Origin: Dictyobacter formicarum
Lineage (GTDB): Bacteria > Chloroflexota > Ktedonobacteria > Ktedonobacterales > Ktedonobacteraceae
Length of the DNA: 23,445 nt
Reading direction: 5' to 3'
Assembly: GCF_016587435.1 (NCBI RefSeq)
Contig: NZ_BNJJ01000048.1
Coordinates: forward strand, 1-23,445
The position numbers and the translations under genes were made by a program. Shown piece after piece: positions 1 to 7,315 of the stretch. The notes below the pieces were generated by a model. The model saw only the letters and a program-made list of their open reading frames with translations. It was not told where the DNA came from and searched no databases. Each line of letters starts with the position of its first letter. The first letter of the stretch is position 1.

Positions 1-2
1 CA

Positions 3-3000
3 CAAAAGACGCTAATCTTGCAGGAGTGGAATACCAACCAGGGTGATCGCGCCCCGGCAATCTGCGCCCATCAGCTCTTTGAAGCGCAGGTGCAACGGAC
101 CCCGGAAGCCATAGCCATGGTCGATGACACTGGACATCAATTGAGCTATGCGGCTCTGGATCAGCGAGCCAACCAGCTGGCGCACCTGCTGCAATCACAT
201 GGCGTTGGTCCCGAGGTGCTCGTGGGCGTGTATCTACCTCGCTCCCTGGAGTCTATCCTCGCTTTGCTCGCCATTCTTAAAGCCGGTGGCGCCTATCTCC
301 CCCTCGATCCCGATCTCCCTGCTGCTCGACTCTCCTTCCTGCTCCAGGATGCTGCCTGCTCCCTCGTCCTTTCCCGCTCAACCCTCTCCCTTCCTCTGCC
401 TCCTCCCTCTCCTCCCATGCATCAGACGCTGATAACCCGCCTGGACCTCGATCGGCTCGGGTCCTCCCTCTCAGCACTGCCTCCGACCCCGCCATACAGC
501 CCGGTCCTCCCCGCCAATCTGGCCTATATGATCTATACCTCCGGTTCTACCGGCACCCCCAAAGGCGTCGCCGTCACGCACCAGGGCATCGGCAACCTGG
601 CATCCGCTCAGGCACACACCTTTGCCCTCTCCGCTCACAGTCGCGAACTGCAGTTCGCCTCTCTGAGCTTCGATGCCTCCGTCTCCGAGATCATGATGGC
701 GCTCCTCTCCGGGGCAACCCTCTATCTGGCCTCCCAACAGCAGCTCCTGCCGGGACCCGATCTGCTCCGCCTCTTGCACGAGCAGGCCATCACCCATCTC
801 ACCCTGCCTCCTTCCGCGCTGGCCGTCCTGCCCCATGAGGAGAACACCCTGCCCGATCTGCAGGCCCTCATCGTCGCCGGCGAAGCCTGTGATCCCGACC
901 TCATGTCTGTGTGGGCCACCACTCATCACTTCTTCAATGCCTATGGACCTACCGAGACCACAGTGTGTGCCAGTATCGCTGCCTGCCTACCCGATGAGCC
1001 TCTCTCCATCGGGCGTCCCATCACACAGACTCAGCTCTATGTCCTCGATGCCCACCTGCAACCTGTGCCCATCGGCGTCGCCGGCGAGCTCTACATCGGG
1101 GGCATCGGCCTGGCACGCGGCTATCATCAGCGTGCTGACCTGACCGCGGAACGCTTTGTGCCTCATCCCTTCAGCACCCTGCCGGGGCAACGGCTCTACC
1201 GCAGTGGGGACCGGGTCCGCTACCGTGCTGACGGCTCCCTGGAATACCTGGGACGGCTCGATGAACAGGTCAAGCTGCGTGGCTATCGCATCGAGCCAGG
1301 CGAGATTGAACAACTCATCCGTCAGCATCCAGGCGTGCAGTCCTGTGTCGTCCTGCTCCAGGAACATGCTGAAGCGGGGAAACGACTGGTTGCCTATGTG
1401 GTTCCTATGCCAGGTCATGACCTGTCGCTTGACGATGTACGAACCTATCTGCGGGAAAAGGTTCCCACCTACCTGATCCCCTCGTTTTTTATTCGCCTGG
1501 AAACGCTGCCCCTGACGACCACCGGTAAAGTCGATCGGCAGGCATTGCTTGCGTTCGCACCAACCGGGTCTGGTGCCCCGGAGAAGTCCCTGGCAGAGCC
1601 ACTTACTCCGATTGAAGAGATTGTAATGGCGATCTGGCGTGAGGTAATGAGTATAAGGCACATAGAACGAGAAGGTAACTTCTTTGATCTTGGTGGTCAT
1701 TCGTTGCTGGCAATACAAATCATTGCCCGCATGAGATCAGTGCTGCACATCGAGCTTCCCTTGCTCACTCTGTTTACCACGCCGACAGTTGCTGAATGGG
1801 CCCGCACCATCGAGGGACAGTTACAGGCGGCAAACGGTGTGCCGGCTCCTCCTCCGATCATAGCCACACATGAGAGAGAACTCCCACTCTCGTTTGCCCA
1901 ACAACGCCTCTGGTTCCTCGATCAGCTCAGGCCCGGCCTGTCCGTCTTCAATATCCCTCTCATGCTCCATCTTCATGGCACTCTCTCCATCTCAGCTCTA
2001 GAGCAGAGCTTATGTGAGATTATCCGTCGTCATGAAATTCTACGTACCGTTTTCAACACCATTAATGGTCAGGCCGTCCAGACCATTAGATCAGCGCCCA
2101 TTTCCTTATTATGTTATATTGATCTCTCGGGATTGGCAGCAGACAAACGCACAGACACGCTTATGCAAATTTCCCTGCAAGAGAGACAACATCCATTTCA
2201 TCTAGAGCATGGTCCATTACTGCGTGCCACCCTGGTCAAACAAGACGAGCAGAAGCATGCCCTCCTCTTGATGATGCATCACATTGCCTTTGACGGCTGG
2301 TCTCAGAGCATCTTCCTGCGCGAACTCTCCACCTTCTACTCCGCTCTCCTGCACCAGCAACCTGCCCTGCTTCCTGCCTTGCCCATTCAATATGCCGATT
2401 ATGCCGCATGGCAACGCTCCTGGCTCCAGGGTCCCATCCTTGACACCCTTCTGGCCTACTGGCGCTCACACCTCGCCGGAGCCACTCCCCTGCGTTTGCC
2501 CACCGATCGCCCGGCTCCCTCCTTGCGTACCTATCGCGGAGCACGCTATGCTTTTGATCTGCCCTCCTCCCTGACCGAGGCGCTCCTCTCCCTGAGCCAG
2601 CAGCAGGAGGTGACCCTCTTTATGCTCCTGCTGGCGGCTTTCCAGACCATCCTTCATCGCTGGAGTGGACAGGATGACATTGTCATCGGCACCGATGTCG
2701 CCAACCGCAACCGGGTTGAGATTGAGCCCTTAATTGGCTTCTTCATCAACCAGCTGGTCCTGCGTACTGATCTCTCGGGCAACCCCTCCTTCCGTACCTT
2801 GCTTACTCGTGTGAAGGAGACCACGCTGGGAGCCTATACCCATCAGGACCTCCCGTTTGAAAAACTCGTTGAGGTCCTCCAACCAGCACGCGATCTGCAT
2901 CAGGAACCCTTCTTCCAGGTCAAGCTCCTGCTGCAAAATCGCGTGAGTGGCGCCGCGGCTGATGAGGCTCCTCATCTGCCTGAGTTGACCGTTAGCCAAT

Positions 3001-4271
3001 TGACACTACCAACTGAAAGTATACAGTTGGACCTGATCGTCACCTTTTTACACAGTCCAGAAGGGCTCAAAGGTGCCTTTCTCTATAGTACCGATCTCTT
3101 TGATGAACCAACGATTACACGGATGGCACGGCATCTGACCATCCTGCTTGAGCAGGTGGTCCATGACCCTGACATCCGCATTGATGCCATTACCCTGCAA
3201 TCATCAGCAGAAAAGGAGCAACAACATGAGCCACAGAAGGTGAAAACCCTGCGGAGATTCAAAGAGCTCAAGCCTAAACCCATCGACCTGCAAACCACAC
3301 CCATCGTTCAGCAAAGCTATTTAGCAAGCGGTTCCACTCTCCCTCTCGTCTTTCGTCCTGGACAGGCACACACCAATCTGCTGGAGTGGGGCCAGAACAA
3401 CCGTGCGCTGATTGAAGAGGAACTGCTCAAGCACGGCGCTATCCTCTTCCGCGACTTCGCCGTCCCCTCTCCTGCTGACTTTGAGCGCTTCGCCTCCTCC
3501 CTCTGTTCCGAACTCTTTAGCGGAAATAGAGAGGGAGATAGCGATCTTTATACATCACTATTCTATCCATCAACGAAAAAATTGCTCTGGCATAATGAGA
3601 ATTCCTTCAACACCAGCTGGCCCAGGAAAATCTGGTTTTATTGTGCTCAACCTGCCAATGTCGGCGGCGAGACTCCCATTGTCGATAGCCGCGCCGTCTT
3701 CCAGCGCATCGACCCCGACATCCGCGAGGCGTTTGTGCGCAAACAGATTATGTATGTTCACAACTATAGCGCAGAGCTCGGATTATCCTGGCAAACCGCC
3801 TTTGGTACTACCGAGAAAGAGGAGGTGGAAGCCTATTGCCGCCAGTCGGCCATTGAGTTTGAGTGGAAAGATGGCGACCGGCTCCGCACCCGTCAGCGCC
3901 GTCCTGCCATCCTCACCCATCCTCTCAGCCATGAACTCCTCTGGTGGAACCAGGCAACTCACTGGCATCTTGCCTGCCTGGATGCCAACATTCGCGCGTC
4001 CTTACGCTCGCTCTTTGCCGAGGACGATCTGCCGCGCACCTGCTTCTATGGGGATGGCTCTCCGATTGAGGATGCGGTGATGCAGGCCATTTGCCAGGTC
4101 TATGCCGAGCTGGAAGTCGGCTTCCCCTGGCAGCGGGGCGACATTCTGATGCTTGATAATATGCTCGCTGCTCATGCACGCAATCCCTTTGAAGGATTAC
4201 GCGAAATCTATGTCTCTACGGGCGATATGTTGAACCTGCACGATGTAGAGAAAGAGGTAGAGGATGCATAG
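3..4271 (+). CDS. NRPS-1, 3' part: A-T-C-TauD (5' end outside window)
   Basis: This is a multidomain nonribosomal peptide synthetase. The frame is open from base 3, and the first residues (ILQEWN) look like a C-to-A linker, so the gene starts upstream and the TTG at 18 is not a real start. Counting the codon at 18 as residue 1, the A domain is about 1-515, with YTSGSTGTPKG, NAYGPTETT, RSGDRVRY and TTGKVDRQ. The carrier domain is about 525-600 (GGHSLL, phosphopantetheine Ser562). The C domain is about 620-1060 with an intact HHIAFDG motif (second His 755). A charged linker follows. The TauD/SyrP-like oxygenase is about 1100-1400, with His1192-x-Glu1194, distal His1386 and 2-oxoglutarate-type Arg1395. 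By-eye A-domain code: DASTIAAVCK, close to Phe/Tyr codes. There is no thioesterase, so the chain must pass to another protein. The oxygenase probably beta-hydroxylates a carrier-bound amino acid. Confidence 0.92.
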   Translation, partial: QKTLILQEWNTNQGDRAPAICAHQLFEAQVQRTPEAIAMVDDTGHQLSYAALDQRANQLAHLLQSHGVGPEVLVGVYLPRSLESILALLAILKAGGAYLPLDPDLPAARLSFLLQDAACSLVLSRSTLSLPLPPPSPPMHQTLITRLDLDRLGSSLSALPPTPPYSPVLPANLAYMIYTSGSTGTPKGVAVTHQGIGNLASAQAHTFALSAHSRELQFASLSFDASVSEIMMALLSGATLYLASQQQLLPGPDLLRLLHEQAITHLTLPPSALAVLPHEENTLPDLQALIVAGEACDPDLMSVWATTHHFFNAYGPTETTVCASIAACLPDEPLSIGRPITQTQLYVLDAHLQPVPIGVAGELYIGGIGLARGYHQRADLTAERFVPHPFSTLPGQRLYRSGDRVRYRADGSLEYLGRLDEQVKLRGYRIEPGEIEQLIRQHPGVQSCVVLLQEHAEAGKRLVAYVVPMPGHDLSLDDVRTYLREKVPTYLIPSFFIRLETLPLTTTGKVDRQALLAFAPTGSGAPEKSLAEPLTPIEEIVMAIWREVMSIRHIEREGNFFDLGGHSLLAIQIIARMRSVLHIELPLLTLFTTPTVAEWARTIEGQLQAANGVPAPPPIIATHERELPLSFAQQRLWFLDQLRPGLSVFNIPLMLHLHGTLSISALEQSLCEIIRRHEILRTVFNTINGQAVQTIRSAPISLLCYIDLSGLAADKRTDTLMQISLQERQHPFHLEHGPLLRATLVKQDEQKHALLLMMHHIAFDGWSQSIFLRELSTFYSALLHQQPALLPALPIQYADYAAWQRSWLQGPILDTLLAYWRSHLAGATPLRLPTDRPAPSLRTYRGARYAFDLPSSLTEALLSLSQQQEVTLFMLLLAAFQTILHRWSGQDDIVIGTDVANRNRVEIEPLIGFFINQLVLRTDLSGNPSFRTLLTRVKETTLGAYTHQDLPFEKLVEVLQPARDLHQEPFFQVKLLLQNRVSGAAADEAPHLPELTVSQLTLPTESIQLDLIVTFLHSPEGLKGAFLYSTDLFDEPTITRMARHLTILLEQVVHDPDIRIDAITLQSSAEKEQQHEPQKVKTLRRFKELKPKPIDLQTTPIVQQSYLASGSTLPLVFRPGQAHTNLLEWGQNNRALIEEELLKHGAILFRDFAVPSPADFERFASSLCSELFSGNREGDSDLYTSLFYPSTKKLLWHNENSFNTSWPRKIWFYCAQPANVGGETPIVDSRAVFQRIDPDIREAFVRKQIMYVHNYSAELGLSWQTAFGTTEKEEVEAYCRQSAIEFEWKDGDRLRTRQRRPAILTHPLSHELLWWNQATHWHLACLDANIRASLRSLFAEDDLPRTCFYGDGSPIEDAVMQAICQVYAELEVGFPWQRGDILMLDNMLAAHARNPFEGLREIYVSTGDMLNLHDVEKEVEDA
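165..1324 (+). repeat. Near-identical A-domain repeat, copy 1 (in NRPS-1)
   Basis: This segment matches 19083-20242 at a constant offset of 18918 bases, with about 21 single-base differences by eye and no indels (about 98% identity). It covers most of the adenylation domain, from just after core motif A1 (RANQLA) to shortly after A8 (QLIR). Sequence outside both ends diverges abruptly, although it is still homologous. Copies inside otherwise divergent modules point to recent duplication or gene conversion. Confidence 0.93.
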
Positions 4272-4288
4272 CATATGAACGGATGCTG

Positions 4289-4390
4289 CTCGGTCATCAT
4301 GAAGAACTCCTCTGCTCGCTCTAAATAAAGAAGAGTTTATATAACCGAGCGTGAGAACCCCCCTGTGCTTTAGTCGGGGGAGGATGTCAA
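4289..4390 (+). mobile_element. IS200/IS605-type right-end / omega-RNA-like relic
   Basis: Two stacked secondary structures are visible. The first is an outer CTCGGT/ACCGAG pair (4289-4294 with 4344-4349) enclosing AACTCCTCT (4305-4313) opposite AGAAGAGTT (4329-4337). The second is a C-run/G-run hairpin (4358-4363 with 4376-4380) with CTTTAG in its loop, followed by AGGATGTCAA. A GAACCCC-type stem, CTTTAG loop and GGGGAGGATGTCA tail resemble the right end of IS200/IS605-family elements, where the tnpB 3' region encodes the omega RNA scaffold. No tnpA or tnpB ORF is present: NRPS-1 ends only about 20 bases upstream. If the reading is right, this is an orphan end left by deletion or recombination. 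The alternative is a transcription terminator for NRPS-1, though there is no U-tract. Confidence 0.42.
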
Positions 4391-4481
4391 CATCATATCT
4401 TCATTCTTGAAACACAACCATTCCGGATGGCAGGGCAATCGCATCTAATTTCCCCCATCAAGAACGCGCAAGAGGTACTGG

Positions 4482-4973
4482 TTGTCCCGGCCAGCTTTGA
4501 GACATTTGGCACATGGATGCTGGATACTGCCGACAGTTGACCTCCTGCTTCTCCTATTGAGCCTCAGACGAATTCTTCCCGGGTTCATAAATCAACCAAA
4601 TCAGTTTGCTCTGGATATGTCCGCCATTGGTTCCATGGTGGGATTGATAGCAGTCGTTGTTGCGCTCTATGCACTGGGTCAGTTTGTATATCGGGGGGGA
4701 TCTCAACTCACGAAGAAGCGGTTACATGCGTGGGGAGCAATGAGCCCCGCGCAATATCCTGCAGTTTTTACGCTCGATCAATCAATTTTTAGGGTGGAGT
4801 GTCCTGATCATCGCAGCGATCCATGCCTTGTTTTATATGGTAATGTTGCAAAAATTTTTGAGCTGAGAAAATTGAACGGGCAATTACGGCGAAAGAATCG
4901 TTGTCACAGAGAAAAGGTGCTCGTTCTGCATCTTTTACTGGAAACATATGTTCGTGTACAATTCAATTACTGA
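4482..4973 (+). pseudogene. Unrecognised membrane-protein ORF, probably frameshifted
   Basis: A 163-codon frame from a TTG at 4482, with no convincing ribosome-binding site. I recognise no family. Residues about 17-30 and 47-70 are hydrophobic and could span a membrane; the C-terminal half is charged and unstructured-looking. In the +1 frame, a good hydrophobic helix (LGWSVLIIAAIHALFYMVML) begins near 4777 and runs to a stop at 4864-4866. That is where a last membrane segment would be expected if one frameshift were repaired near 4770-4790. An internal ATG at 4617 is an alternative start. It is probably the remnant of a small multi-pass membrane protein, or else a chance ORF. Confidence 0.3.
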
Positions 4974-5010
4974 GCTTTAAATTTTTTGCAACACTACCCA
5001 AGGAGGTACT

Positions 5011-6270
5011 ATGCTTACAGGGCAAGTTTTTTTTCAGCTCATCGTTATTCTGATCATTGTGCAGCTTTGCGGTTATCTGTGCAAACAGGTAGGTCAACAA
5101 TGGGTCATTGGCGAAATTCTAGCTGGCTTGGCCTTAGGCCCTTCTCTCTTGGGAGCGGTTCTTCCACAAGTCCAAACGTTTATCTTTCCAGCGTCATCTT
5201 TGCCAACGCTACAGACATTGGGGGATCTTGGTCTGGTGCTGTATATGTTTGGGCTTGGAGCACGCCTGGACACCCATCTCCTCTTGAGCCAGGGTAGGAA
5301 GGCAATGCTCACATCATTCAGTGGAATCCTCTTACCGTTTGCCTTAGGAGCATTTGTCGCCTTTTTTCTATTTCACAGCCTTGCAGGGCAGCATGCAACA
5401 CAGATCTCCTTTCTACTCCTCGTTGGAACAGCCATAGCGATTACGGCATTCCCAGTGCTTGCCCGTCTGTTAACCGAGCGACAAATGCTCGGCACCAGAA
5501 TAGGAATATTGGCACTGACCTGCGCAGCTGTCGATGATGTCGCGGCCTGGTGTTTACTCGCCCTGGTAATCGCTCTCGTTCATTCTCAGGGCTTGTTTTC
5601 CGTGGCAGTAACCATCGGACTGCTTGTCCTCTTTGTGATCGGCGCATTTCTGATCATCCGCCCATTTTTATCCTTTGTTGCTCGGCGTGATCATTCAGGC
5701 TCTATACAGGCGGTTCTCAGTCTCATCGTATTGCTAGGGTTTGCATCCATAACCAATGCACTCGGCATTCATCCGGTCTTTGGTGCTTTTTTGGCGGGTA
5801 TTATTCTGCCTCGCAAGGGAATCCAGGTCGAGCTAGTCCGCAACATAGATCAGATCAATAGCTTGCTTTTCCTACCGCTCTATTTTGTCTACACTGGGCT
5901 CCACACACAAATCGGCCTGATTAATGGTCCCTGGCTCTGGTTGATTTGTCTTCTGATTCTCGCAATCGCCTGTGGAGGCAAAATCTTTGGCGGAGCCTTT
6001 ACTGTTCATATCCTTGGCGAATCCTGGCGTGATGCCTTCAGTCTAGGAGTGCTGATGAACACACGTGGACTGGTCGAATTGATTGTTCTCAACATAGGTC
6101 TCCAGATGGGAGTGCTTTCGCCAACCCTCTTTGCCATGCTCGTCATTATGGCACTGATTACAACTATAATGGCATCGCCCATTCTGCCATTTCTTGGCTA
6201 CAAACAAAAGCCCTCTATAGCCTCAAGTACTACTCAGCAAGATGCTGTGCCTACGCAAGAACAAAATTAG
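5011..6270 (+). CDS. Cation:proton antiporter, CPA2 (KefB/NapA-like) family
   Basis: A 419-residue, very hydrophobic protein with an ideal ribosome-binding site (AGGAGGT, 5001-5007) four bases before the ATG, which fixes the start. It reads as a full-length CPA2 monovalent cation/H+ antiporter membrane domain of 12-13 helices. Visible family features are an early IGEILAGLALGPSLLG segment (about residues 32-47), TAIAITAFPVLARLL before the core, and the paired acidic motif AVDDVAAW (Asp175-Asp176), the ion/proton-binding aspartates of this family. A late GVLMNTRGLVELI segment is also typical. There is no C-terminal RCK/TrkA-N domain: the protein ends in a short Gln/Ser-rich tail. It would exchange Na+ or K+ for H+ across the cytoplasmic membrane. 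It has no obvious role in peptide synthesis. Unlike its neighbours, it appears intact. Confidence 0.9.
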   Translation: MLTGQVFFQLIVILIIVQLCGYLCKQVGQQWVIGEILAGLALGPSLLGAVLPQVQTFIFPASSLPTLQTLGDLGLVLYMFGLGARLDTHLLLSQGRKAMLTSFSGILLPFALGAFVAFFLFHSLAGQHATQISFLLLVGTAIAITAFPVLARLLTERQMLGTRIGILALTCAAVDDVAAWCLLALVIALVHSQGLFSVAVTIGLLVLFVIGAFLIIRPFLSFVARRDHSGSIQAVLSLIVLLGFASITNALGIHPVFGAFLAGIILPRKGIQVELVRNIDQINSLLFLPLYFVYTGLHTQIGLINGPWLWLICLLILAIACGGKIFGGAFTVHILGESWRDAFSLGVLMNTRGLVELIVLNIGLQMGVLSPTLFAMLVIMALITTIMASPILPFLGYKQKPSIASSTTQQDAVPTQEQN

Positions 6271-6543
6271 GCGAAGGTAAGACACCTCTCCATATGATGC
6301 TTGAAAGGGGTAGCACTCGAATTGGGCAAAAAACGCCTGTGGACTTGCAAATGGGGAAAAATCCAGAAATTCTCTTGTTTGTCAAAGTTCTGTCAGAAAA
6401 CCTGGATATACTTTCTAAAACAGCAGGAAACAGTCGTACCACAAGACAAATTCGACATGGAGTAAAAATCGTGCAAAAGGTTAATAGCAAGATACCCAGA
6501 CGATTTTACTGTTTGTATGATACTACAAAAAGGAGCTGACAGA

Positions 6544-6900
6544 ATGCATAGTCTGAAAAAATATATACAACCCACTTCACCACAACAACACACTGCTTAC
6601 GCATTAAAAGCGGGGAAACTTGCCGCCGTGCGCAATCACAAAATTGGCATAGTTTTTCAAGCCTATAACCTTATTACGACACTGACAGCGCAAGAAAATG
6701 ATGAACCAACTGGAAATCTGGATGTACAGAATGACCAGAATATTCTCAACCTGATCGCGCATCTGCGTACACAGACGGGAAAAACCTTTATTCTTGCCAC
6801 ACACGACACGACCGTCGCACGTAATGCTGATCGTGTCATTCATATCGTGGATGGAAAGATTGCTCAGGTGGACGAACGGAACGGAGAAGCTAAGAGATGA
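6544..6900 (+). pseudogene. MacB/LolD-type ABC ATPase remnant (Walker A and signature lost)
   Basis: The frame encodes 118 residues starting at an ATG preceded by AAAGGAG (6528-6534); intact family members are about 230 residues. It keeps the Q-loop segment (IGIVFQAYNLI, Gln39), the Walker B/D-loop (DEPTGNLD, residues 53-60) and the H-loop (ATHD, His87). The N-terminal P-loop (Walker A) is missing, and residue 52 (..TAQEN, which normally begins the helical domain) joins directly to DEPTGNLD. This removes about 85 residues including the LSGGQ signature. It could not bind and hydrolyse ATP as a normal subunit. Its stop overlaps the permease start as ATGA (6897-6900), so the original translational coupling survives. 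The best reading is a decayed ATPase partner of the FtsX-type permease downstream. Confidence 0.8.
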
Positions 6901-7310
6901 AAGTTTCCCTCTTCCTTACGTATCCTCTCCGTTCTCTCCGGAGAGGAGGAATTTCTACATGGCTGGCAGTCATTTGTATTGCCATCGGAGTAATGGCAGT
7001 CGTTGCAATCCAACTGATCGGGATAATGGCAGCAAACGCATATGTGAATAATGCGCGCGCGGCTAATGGAGGCGATATTTCTTTGTCTGCAGGAGACCCC
7101 AATGCTCCGATCAAACAAAGTGACCTCGCCTTTTTCGATAAACTAAAACGCGTACAGATAATCACTAACTATACCCCGGTGAACATTGAGAGTGGCACTA
7201 TAGATCAGGCACCTACACCACCACTGGGACTCTTTGTGCAAATTATTAATCCTCAACACTTCCCTTTAGTAACCGCTCCTACGTTTGTTTCCCCCCCTCT
7301 GGTTCGCTAG
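6897..7310 (+). pseudogene. FtsX/MacB-type ABC permease, N-terminal fragment
   Basis: A 137-codon frame starting at the ATG that overlaps the ATPase stop. It holds the N-terminal membrane anchor (about residues 17-45, AVICIAIGVMAVVAIQLIGI) and the start of the extracytoplasmic MacB-like domain, which continues in the next frame. It stops at TAG 7308-7310, shortly after a C7 run. Reading on in the -1 frame from that run gives SGSLATLLTGNQAVV, which joins smoothly with the downstream ORF. The two pieces are therefore one gene of about 940 codons broken by a one-base shift. Confidence 0.82.
7291..7297 (+). other. C7 homopolymer: frameshift site in permease gene
   Basis: Seven consecutive C residues sit exactly where the permease reading frame must change. 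One extra C, or a -1 ribosomal or polymerase slip, would restore a single open frame from 6897 to 9712. A sequencing or assembly error, a true mutation, or slippage-based phase variation would all look the same here. Confidence 0.75.
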
Positions 7311-7315
7311 CAACC

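Noticed and set aside
18..20. TTG at 18 as the start of NRPS-1
   Set aside because: The frame is open upstream and the first residues are a C-A linker, so the gene begins outside the window.
471..929. Long minus-strand ORFs opposite the A domains (also 19389-19847, 16092-17159, 987-1718)
   Set aside because: They are antisense shadows of high-GC NRPS codons, low-complexity in Gly/Arg/Gln, without ribosome-binding sites or family motifs. The first two match only because the underlying DNA is duplicated.
6379..6412. TTGTCA ... TATACT promoter-like pair upstream of the ATPase remnant
   Set aside because: Spacer is 22 bases, too long for a normal housekeeping promoter.
6294..6539. 81-codon plus-strand ORF between antiporter and ATPase remnant
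   Set aside because: No recognisable motif or ribosome-binding site, and it overlaps the region of the ATPase start signal.
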